NCBI RefSeq assembly: GCF_001411555.2
Contig: NW_023357374.1
Coordinates: 342,501 to 406,500 of the forward strand
Direction: 5' to 3'
Length of the DNA: 64,000 nt
From: Juglans regia
Lineage: Eukaryota > Streptophyta > Magnoliopsida > Fagales > Juglandaceae
In this document: in pieces, positions 55,383 to 64,000 of the stretch
Position numbering within the stretch: the first letter of the stretch is position 1
Layout of the letters: each line of letters starts with the position of its first letter
The notes under the pieces: model-generated
What the model saw: only the letters and a program-made list of their open reading frames with translations
Databases searched by the model: none
Told to the model about the DNA's origin: nothing
Position numbers and translations under genes: made by a program

Positions 55383-56690
55383 CAACAAGCTACATAGGTA
55401 TACAACCGAATGCTAGTCCTAAAAGAAGCATTTTCTCCTGTTAAATGCTAATATTCATTCTAAATTTTGTCAGGACCAATTTAACATGTTGACATGATTC
55501 ATTTTAATTAGTTTTATATATTAATTATTTAAATAACAACCACTTACTATAACCAAATAATAAATATGATTAAGAATGACAAAATTTTTAATAAAAAATA
55601 CATATTTCATGACATATTAGTGTCATTTCGAGTCTAGTGATTCGAGTCTCGATCAACAATAATACGAGTAGCAAAATCATTGGCCAATGAAAAATAGTTT
55701 AGATATTAAAGAGCTATTTATAATTATCATATTCAATGATTCAATTAATATGATATATTTTAAATAATTATATAGAGAAATTTTATATTTACAAAATGAT
55801 TTATAAAAATAATTTTTAAATAAAAGTGACTCGATGAAAGATTTTAATTAGATCTATTTTATATTTAAACAAAATTATATTGTGACATACATCATCCCAT
55901 TACAATCTGCTTATAAGTTTAGTTTCGTAAGATTTTTTTTTTTTTTTTTGTAAATCAAATATTTTTAAATAAAAATACATATCGTACGCAGAGTTTTTAT
56001 TTTATTTTTGAAAGAGATATCGTACGAAGAGTTAAAAAAATTGACAAATAATTCATTAAATAAAAAGAAAAGAAAAGAATTAACGTTAGCGCGCGTAATT
56101 ACCGGTCCCTACCGTGGTCCGTCGGAGTACAGTTCTGTAACTGGCCTTCTAATAACTTGTCCTTTTATTTATTTATTTTATTTTATTTTGTAAAGGAGCA
56201 AAAAACAACCAATGATCAAATTTTTTCTTAAATTTTAGCTAAAAATAATATTTTTTTAATTTTCTTTTATAAATTTTACTCAACTTTTCAAAACCTCCTT
56301 AAGATACTTCCTATTATTTTTTTATTCTATTAAAATAATCATTCTCTATTTATTTATTATTATTATTTTTCTCTCACTTCTCTTTACAATCTTAATTGTT
56401 CACTCTTTTATATCTTCCTTCTTTTTGAACTATACTCTCTAGCAAATATTAAAAAAAAAATATTAATGAATTTTTTGAGGTTACAATAATATTTTCAAAA
56501 TTATTATATTTTTAAGAATAATATAACTTTTTGTCAAAATTCTCTTTTACCAATGGTAATATTTTGTAAGGGTTAAATTTAAAAATTTAGTAGGGAATTT
56601 AAATATATAATTAAATTTAGAATAAAAAAGCTAGAATTATAAAATTATTAGGGCAAGTTAGTAGTCAGTAGTGTTACCAGTTCTGGAGTT
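55383..56690. other. AT-rich intergenic sequence
   Basis: Long A/T runs, no coding motif and no element boundary recognised. A T-run of about 18 lies near 55932-55949. Confidence 0.45.
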
Positions 56691-56776
56691 TAGGTTTTTT
56701 ACAAGTGATCCCGTTACACTTCTGTCTCATAAGATCTTAACTTCAAGTCTATACAAGTTTCGTACTCTGGTTTCAG

Positions 56777-58080
56777 ATGGAAGAGGAACTTTCAAAATTG
56801 TGGAATAAGTTCTCTTTAACTGAAAAAAGGTATGAGATAGTTATAACTGACCAAGGCATTGAGAAAAACATGGAGAGAGGGAAGTTATGTTTGGTGGGAA
56901 AAGTTATTGTTGATAAAAATATTAATAGAGAGGCTTTTAAAAATACGTTGTTAAAAGTGTGGAAATCATGTGTTGGAACAAAGATTATAGAAGTAGGTGA
57001 CAATCTTGATGTGTTTGAATTTGGGGAGGGCAGCCTTGGTTGTTTGACACAAATCTGGTTTGTTTGAAAAAGTTCGATGGTGTTACTCCACCTTCTGAAT
57101 TAAATTTTAATTCTTCTGTTATGTGGGTTCAATTGCATAATTTACCACTTGGATGTATGAATAAGGATATTGGTGGTAAAATTGGATCCACGATAGGTAA
57201 GGTTATTGAGGTGGAGGCTGATTATGATGGGAATTGCTGGGGGAAGTGGATTAGAGTGCAAGTAGAGATGGATTTAATGAAACCTTTAATAAGAGGGAAA
57301 TTTGTGGAACTGCTTGGCCAGAAAAGTTTTATTCAATTTAAGTATTAAAGATTTCCTAGATTTTGTTTTAAATGTGGGACTATCAAGCATGGAGTGCAAG
57401 GATGTGTGGGAATATTGACAAAACAGGAAGAGACAAAAGATTATACCATGCAGCAATATGGATCATGGTTGCGAGCTTCAAGCTCAGCTGTATCTTCAAG
57501 TTATGGAAGTACTTCAGGCACTATTTTTCCTACTCTTTCAAAGCAAGGGAATTGTAACAAGGTGGATGAACTAATACAAAAACAAATTCAGTCTATTGAT
57601 GTTGATCCAAGCAGGGAACTACTGAAGCAGAATCCAATAGAAGAAGAGGCAGCAGAGAGCATTGTTGGTAACCTTCAACTTATTGAAATACCTGTGCCTC
57701 AATGGGACGCAGATTCTAAAACCATAGTTCTTGACAATGCAAAAGATTCACAGGATCAGTCTATTACAACATCTCCATTAGCAATGATGAGAAATAGTCA
57801 GATTGCTCAAATTGAGATAATGCAAGAACATAAATGTGTGGATGAAGTACAGAGAATTCCTGAAACATGTGCTAACAGATGGAAGAGAAGGGCGAGGGGA
57901 CAGCCAAATATTGAATTGATGCAACCTTCTCATTATGTTACAAGGAAGAGGAAGAATGATGAAGAATCTGGTATGTGTGATATGGAAACTCAACAAGATG
58001 GTAGGGGTACGAAACAGATTTTACCTCTTGATTATGATATATCGGCGGAGGCTTTTAATCAGCCCCACTGGGAGAAATGA
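56777..58080 (+). pseudogene. LINE ORF1: DUF4283 and zinc knuckle, frameshifted
   Basis: MEEELSKLWNKFSLTEKRYE followed by NINREAFKNTLLKVWKS is the DUF4283 start. A frameshift near 57045 moves the frame to VMWVQLHNLPLGCMNKDIGG and GKWIRVQVEMDLMKPLIRGK. A TAA at about 57346 precedes the knuckle CFKCGTIKHGVQGC (about 57365-57405), and another shift leads to the long tail frame ending at 58080. The tail is Gln/Ser-rich with a basic patch RWKRRARGQPN. Its stop codon overlaps the ORF2 ATG (TGAGACTC at 58077). Role in living elements: RNA binding. Confidence 0.85.
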
Positions 58081-59144
58081 GACTCCTAAGTTGGAACTGT
58101 CGAGGGCTTGGCAACCCTCGGACAGTTAGAGATCTTAGCCTGTTGGTTAAGATACATAAGCCTTGCATTTTGTTTCTTATGGAAACAAAATTGCATATGA
58201 AGAACTTAGAAGCTTTCAAATTGAAATTGGGGTTCCAATGTGTTTTTTCAGTTGAAGGTGTTGGAAGAAGTGGGAGTGTGGTTCTGTTATGGGCAGAAGA
58301 GGTGCAACTCAATATTAGCACTTTTTCTCAAAGACACATTAACATGTGGATTTCTGACTCAGAAACAAAGTGGATGCTCACTTGTTTTTATGGCAATCCT
58401 GAACCAGAAAAGAGACATGAAGGGTGGGGTATTCTGAGACATCTCAATCTTCTCAAACCTCAAAGCCACGGTGGCTTTGCATTGGTGATTTTAATGAGAT
58501 CTTACATCATAGTGAAAAAAATGGAGGGGCTTTAAGAAATGAAAAACAGATGGATGATTTCAGAGGGGTTTTACAGGACTGTCAGTTGAAGGATTTGGGT
58601 TTTATTCAAGGCAAATATACTTGGTCTAACTTTAGACAGGACAGGATAATAATTTTACTAAAGAAAAATTGGAGAGAGCCACATCCAACTCTGAATGGTG
58701 TGCAGCTTTTGGTGGGGGAGAAGTACAAGTTTTAGCCTCTTCTACTTCAGATCACTGTCCTATTTTGTTAACAGTTGGGCAACAAAATGATTGGACTGGG
58801 AAACCTGCTCATATCTACAGATATGAAGACAATTGGTCTTTATTTACAGAATGTGAAGATGTTATCCATAATGCTTGGCAAAGGTATGGGAGGAGCAAAG
58901 AAGGCCTCACAAAGATTAATAAAAAACTGGAGGGTTGCTTACAGGTGTTGAAGAAATGGAGTTACCAAAAAGAGTGTGCCTCTAGAGATAGTCTTAAGCA
59001 GAAGAGGAAATCATTACAACAATCTGTTACTGCTAAATCAATGCAACAATTTCGAGAGTTACAAATAGAAATTGACAACCAGTTTGAAAGAGAGCATGTG
59101 AAATGGAAACAAAGGGCCAAAGAGAATTGGCTACAGAAAGGAGA

Positions 59145-59198
59145 TAGAAATACAAGATTCTACCACCTTTATAGAAATACAAGATTCTACCACCTTTG
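59145..59198 (+). repeat. 27-bp in-frame tandem duplication in LINE ORF2
   Basis: The unit at 59145-59171 is repeated at 59172-59198. It duplicates nine codons, so the protein reads RNTRFYHLYRNTRFYHL. Confidence 0.9.
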
Positions 59199-60594
59199 TG
59201 CAACACAAAAGAAAAAGAGGAAAAATATTTCAAAGATTATTAATGAAACTGGTAGGATAATTTCTGATCCAAAACAAATAGGAGAGGCTTTCACTCAGTT
59301 TTTTAAAGGACTTTTTGCCACCTCCAATCGAAAGCAGATGGAAGAAGTGATGAACACTGTAAAGAGAAGGGTCACTCCTTAAATGAATGAAGCTCTCTTG
59401 GCACCTTTCAGAAAAGAAGAAGTGGAGGAAGCTGTTTTTCAGATGGGACCTTATAGAGCTCCAGGACCTGATGGTTATGGGGCTTGTTTTTACCAAAAAT
59501 ATTGGTCTGTTATAGGGGAGGAGGTTAGTGATGCAATTCTTGATTTTCTGAACTCTGATCATGGTATGGCAGACATTAATTTTACCTATTTAGTAATGAT
59601 CCCTAAATGCAATAACCCAGAGAACATTACTGATTTTAGACCCATCAGTCTTTGTAATGTCCTTTACAAAATCATTACTAAATTGCTAGCCGATCAACTC
59701 AAACAGATTCTCCCTTCCATAATTTTCCAAAACCAGTGTGCTTTTGTACCTGGTAGGTTAATTTTTGATAATATTTTGGCTGCTTATGAAACTTTGCATG
59801 TTATGAGAACTAAGATGAAAGGTAGAAAGGGCTATATGGCTTTGGAATTGGATATGAGCAATGCCTATGATAGGATTGAGTGGAAATTTCTGGAAGAAGC
59901 TATGTTAAAGATGGGTTTTGATGTTAGATGGATTGAGCTGATCTTGAGGTGGATCTCTTCTTCTTCTTTTTCTGTGTTATTAAATGGTGTCCCTCAAGAA
60001 TGTTTCAAATCCACTAGGGGACTTAGGCAGGGCTGTCCTTTGTCTCATTTCTTATTTATCATATGTGCTGAGGTGTTAACAGACCAGCTACAGGAAGCAG
60101 AACAAAAAAGGGAGATCTCAGGTGTTCCAATTGCCAGAGGTCAAATGAAGCTCAGTCATTTGTTTTTTGCTGATGACAGTATTCTATTTTGTCGAGCTAG
60201 TATACAAGAGTGGATCAATTTAAATCAGATTCTGTATAGCTATGAACAGGTCTCGGGACAAAGACTCAACAGAAACAAAACTTCATTGTATTTAAGCAAT
60301 AACACAAGGCTAGAAACTAAGCATTATATTCTGCAAGTGGCTAGGTTGAGAGGTTCATCAAATATGGAAAAGTATTTGGGTTTGCCTTCAGTTATTGGAA
60401 GATCAAAAGTTGCAGCTTTCCAAGGCATAGTAGAAAGAATGTTCAAAAAACTTGAAAATTGGAAGGTCAAGTTTCTCTCACAAGCTGGTAAAGAAATTCT
60501 AATCAAGGCTATTGTTCAAGCTATTCCTACTTATAGTATGAATGTATTTTTACTACCAAGAACTTTATGTAATAAGTTGAATTCTCTGATTTCA

Positions 60595-60630
60595 AATTTC
60601 TGGTGGGGTACTAATTTCTGGTGGGGTACT
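60595..60630 (+). repeat. 18-bp in-frame tandem duplication in LINE ORF2
   Basis: AATTTCTGGTGGGGTACT is present twice in a row, giving NFWWGTNFWWGTN. The single-copy form (FWWG) is the conserved LINE version. Confidence 0.95.
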
Positions 60631-62368
60631 AATGATAATACTGCCAAGATTCACTAGAAAGGGTGGGATAGTTTGAGTAAAAACAAAGTAGTTGGGGGAC
60701 TTGGTTTCAGAGACTTGATTGCTTTAATTCTGCTTTATTGGCCAAACAAGTTTGAAGGATCTTTAATACTCCCACATCATTAGCAGCAAAAATTCTCAAG
60801 GTTGTTTACTTCCCAAATAGCTCTATTTTGCAGGCCAAAGCTAATTTCAGATCTTCTTATACATGGAAAAGCATCAGTTCATCAATCCACATTATTAAAG
60901 AGGGCATGATTTGGAGAATTGCTAATGGAGAAGATGTTAAAATATGGCAAGATAAGTGGACTCCAACTAACAATTCTGGCAAAGTGGTGTCTCCTGTGAA
61001 AACTTCGTATTTAGATGCCAAAGTAGCAGAACTTATTGATCCTAATACTCGATGGTGGAGAATGCAGTTGCTTAAAGACATTTTCTGGGAAGAAGATAGG
61101 CAACAGATTATCAAGATACCTGTAGCATATACCACTCTTTCAAGGGAAAATATAGTATGGAAGTACACAACAAGTAATGGATGTTTTACTGTCAAGGGTG
61201 CTTATCAATTGTGTAAGCAAAGGCAAGATCAGGAGAAAGGGGAGTCTTCAACAACAAGGAAAAATAAAGATTTATGGAAGCACATATGACAAATGGAAAC
61301 CAGAAATACTGTTAAAGTGTTCATTTGGCATGCATGTAATAATACTTTACCAACAAAGCAAAATTTATACAAGAGGAAGATTGTAGAGGAACCCTTTTGT
61401 CCAATCTGTCACCAAACAGAAGAAACTCCAAGGCATGTTTTGTGGGCTTGTTCATCTGCACAGGATGCATTGATGGTTGGAAGCAGGAAAATGTAGAAAG
61501 CTGCAATCACTCATGATGACTTTGGGGATATCTTTATGCATATGCTACAAAGAATAGGTAACGAGGAAATCTGTGTGTTTGCAGAAATGGCAAGAATGCT
61601 GTGGACAAGAAGAAATAAGATGTTGTTTGAAGACTATTCTGTAACCCCTTCCATTCTGATGCAGAAAGCAAAATAGGCGTGCACTGAGTTTCAACTAATG
61701 CAAAACAAACAGAGCACCTTGCAAAGTAATGAAAATTTGGATCTGATACATGATGATCTATGGCTGCCTCCTGAGATAGATTGGATCGAGATAGCCAAAG
61801 AATTGGAGTTGGGATTGCTGTTAGAGATTATGAGGGAGATCTACTGGTTTCATGCATGCAACCACTAAGTTTTTGCACACAAGTTACTATGGCAGAGGCA
61901 AGAGGTTTAATATCAGTTGTGAAGCTTTGCAAAGAACTCGGTTTACAGAAAGTTATATTTGAAGGAGATTCACTTCAAGTTGTTAATGCAGGAAGGCATC
62001 ATCAACAAGAGCATGTTTTGCTACAATGTCTAGTGCAAGACATTCACTCCACGTTGACATATATAAGATGGGAGATTAGACATGTAAGAAGGAAGGCCAA
62101 CCAAGTTGCTCATCAGCTAGCTCAGCAAGCAATCCACCAAAGTTCTGAAGTTATAGATATTGAGTTTGTCAACCCTTGTATCAGTGAGTTAGTGATGGCT
62201 GATAAAAGTAGATCTGGTTTTTGTCCAAGTTTAGTAGATCTAGAACAACCTTCTGTAAATGGTGAAGGTGTTGTAATGTTTGATCATGTCTTGAACAATG
62301 TAATAGTTGAATGCCACAGTGATGGCTTTTGAACGATGGTTGAGGTTTTTCAAAAAAAAAAAAAAAAA

Positions 62369-63060
62369 CACTATGGAAATGTTTGTTTGTTAATAAAAAT
62401 TAGTTAAATGTTTAGTAAAAATGACTTTATTTAATATTATTGAAAGATATAAAAATATAATCTACTTCACATTAACAAAAAAGAAAACAATCGATTTTTA
62501 TGATATTTTTTTTAGTTTAAAAAAACGAGTAAAAATAATAAATATATCTAAATATATTATCAAATATGAAATAAAAAATCAAAATAATGATTTAAAATTG
62601 GTACAGTTGTTCCCAAATTTGGAAAGCAGCTGTACAAATTTTAAAATAAAAAATTAGAAAATTAGTTTAGTGAATCGGATGTGGTACACTTCTGTTCACT
62701 GTACATATTTTTTCCCTATAATTTGACTAAAGAGTACTTATGAGGATGAAGATGTAAATGCCTTAAGGCCTTGTCTTTTTTTTTTTTTCCTTTAAGGCCT
62801 TTTCTTGTACACCTCTTTTCACATGTCACTTTAGAACTTGCTTATTGTACATTCACTTTCTTTAACGCGAGTGAAAACAGCATTCCAATTAATTTTTATA
62901 TTATATCTTGGTGATGTTATATGCTAGAGAACTACTACAGTTATAAAAGAATTATAAAAAAGTAATTTTATAGATTGAAGTATCTTTATGAGATTCATTA
63001 AACTTATATTATAATAAAAGTACTTTTACAAATCATTAGATATTATAATCTACCAATTTG
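62369..63060. other. AT-rich sequence, no gene seen
   Basis: AT-rich spacer after the LINE tail. Short frames only. Confidence 0.45.
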
Positions 63061-64000
63061 TAGGATTGGTTTGTACATTTGTAATTGTCAACGTTATGTT
63101 TCATACGCCTTTGAGTCAAGTTCCAGCAATTCGAATATTCAAAACTGGTTCTGCAACAACGAAGAAGAAAGAAATTGAGAGAGGGCTGTCTTGGAGTCGG
63201 GGAGTCTCCGATGCCAAAGTTAATAAAGTCTTTTGGAAGTTTGTAAATAATGAGAGAGTCTAGAGCCAGAGTTTTTTTGTACTTGGAAGTTACTATTTAT
63301 ACTGGAGTCTGGGTGGGGGACAGATTGTGCCTTCCTCCGTGGAGTCTATGTCCTTTTTATTGTTCCTTTTGTCAGAGTCTTTTAATGCGGTGTGCCTTTG
63401 CGATAACGATATTAATGCGGCGTGTAGCTCGGGTAGGGGTGTCATTAATGCAGCATGGTTCCACGATTTGCTTTATTGTGTTGGTGTCTTTGGCGGTCCA
63501 TCGATATTTCCATGTTAGAAGATCAAAGGTTGCCCGTCTTTCCCGTTCTGCCCTGTATGAGTCCCCATGAGCAGGGTGAGACAGAGTGGTGTCAGGCCTG
63601 TCCGTCCCATCCACCATCATTGTTTACTTTTCCTTACAAGCGACTTACTTCGTGGGCAATTTTGGGCCTTGGGGCCGGGTATCGGGGTGAAGCCCATTAC
63701 TCTCGGCCAAGCGCCCTATGGATTTAGGAAGTGAGGGGGAAATCTCCTTACAATTATCCTGCCAATTCCAATCGGGTGGGTCCGATGGGAATTCTGCATT
63801 TCCTTCCTTAATTAATCAGCTTTTGCAATTGTGGCTATGCGGCCTTTTCTTTCCCGGGACGGGGGGTTGTGGATTTCTCGATGCTCACGTGTCGCACTTC
63901 TGCTTCCCAATTGTATCTGAGTGGCCTTTTTGTCATTACACAATATCTGACAATGGTTCGCCTTTAGCTTGTATAGTTGTACTTCAACGGTTCTGATCCG
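63061..64000. other. Unassigned, LTR-like GC-richer sequence at the window edge
   Basis: Composition rises in GC and T. The text CTTGGGGCCGGGTATCGGGG and AGCCCATTACTCTCGGCC is like plant Ty3/gypsy LTRs, but no terminus or internal domain is inside the window. The many overlapping frames on both strands have no recognisable domains. Confidence 0.35.

Larger units (their letters stand above)
58077..62332 (+). pseudogene. LINE ORF2: endonuclease, RT, zf-RVT and RNase H with scattered breaks
   Basis: Endonuclease motifs are LLSWNCRGLGNPRTV, METKL, GDFNEILHHSEKNGGA and SDHCPILL. RT motifs are TDFRPISLCNVLYKIITKLL, YMALELDMSNAYDRIEW, GLRQGCPLSHFLF and the catalytic FADDSILF (about 60165-60190). 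zf-RVT ends with CPICHQTEETPRHVLWACSS. RNase H (61781-62332) shows EARGLISVVKLCKELGL, EGDSLQVVNAG and RRKANQVAHQLAQQA. Breaks: frameshifts near 58450 and 58650, TAA at 59380, TAG at 60655, a frameshift near 60720, and more around 61290 and 61500. The RT block 59383-60657 is otherwise uninterrupted. Confidence 0.9.
56700..62368 (+). mobile_element. Most complete L1-type LINE of the window, with poly-A tail
   Basis: The element carries the full plant L1 order: ORF1 with DUF4283 and zinc knuckle, then ORF2 with AP-endonuclease, RT, zf-RVT and RNase H. A 17-base poly-A tail follows at 62352-62368. The 5' end is placed only approximately, upstream of the ORF1 ATG at 56777. I looked for a duplication of the post-tail sequence (CACTATGGAAATG) near the 5' end and did not find it. 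Damage is limited to a handful of stops and frameshifts, so this copy is younger than the other LINE relics. Confidence 0.9.

Noticed and set aside
63250..63996. Overlapping frames up to 106 residues at the window end
   Set aside because: Frames overlap on both strands in an LTR-like region and show no motif.

Overview
The window looks like nuclear DNA from a dicot, probably a woody species. It is AT-rich and repeat-dense, and it carries one interrupted host gene with canonical GT-AG introns. The repeat types (plant LINEs with DUF4283, AP-endonuclease, RT, zf-RVT and RVT_3 order; Ty3/gypsy fragments; CCGG-rich hAT-type MITEs; Tourist-like MITEs) suggest a Fagales tree such as Juglandaceae. 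That lineage guess rests on the general look of the repeats, not on a search.

The only complete host gene I can support is a zeta-class glutathione S-transferase (GSTZ1, maleylacetoacetate isomerase) on the + strand. Its nine exons run from 19826 to 34937, all splice sites are GT-AG, and they encode 232 residues. The 699-nt CDS is spread over 15.1 kb because introns 4 and 6 (4.7 and 7.0 kb) have been filled by transposable elements. Two AATAAA signals follow the stop codon. A short possible first exon at 7098-7216, with a TATA box upstream, is the only other hint of a host gene, and it appears cut off by a retrotransposon.

Layout. 1-3550: unassigned DNA with a diverged ~36-bp minisatellite (about 1000-2290). 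3558-6900: a PIF/Harbinger-type MITE split by a 2.7-kb hAT-like element. 7240-13920: a degenerate Ty3/gypsy region with integrase on + and an antisense 'gypsy-type transposon' ORF on -, the latter interrupted by a hAT MITE, then LTR-like sequence. 15070-16551: a 5'-truncated LINE with perfect 15-bp target-site duplications (TSDs). 16955-19572: a truncated hAT MITE, a GCTCGCC-rich region and two Tourist-like MITEs. 19826-34937: GSTZ1 and its intronic repeats (solo LTR, two SINE copies, hAT MITEs, nested LINEs, a complex foldback). 35212-42030: an LTR split by a LINE, followed by a second, longer LINE. 42035-46730: Ty3/gypsy fragments with gag on + and pol on -, split by a hAT element. 48948-55377: two solo-LTR-like elements with perfect 5-bp TSDs. 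56700-62368: the most complete LINE, broken by stops and frameshifts. 62369-64000: unassigned, the last part LTR-like.

Most of the window is a record of nested insertions whose order can be read from TSDs. I found no CRISPR array, no rRNA or tRNA gene and no gene cluster. I do not see an undescribed biochemical system. The most unusual objects are the perfect 180-bp inverted copies in intron 6, the dyad-bearing minisatellite, and the hAT-like elements that may carry foreign sequence.
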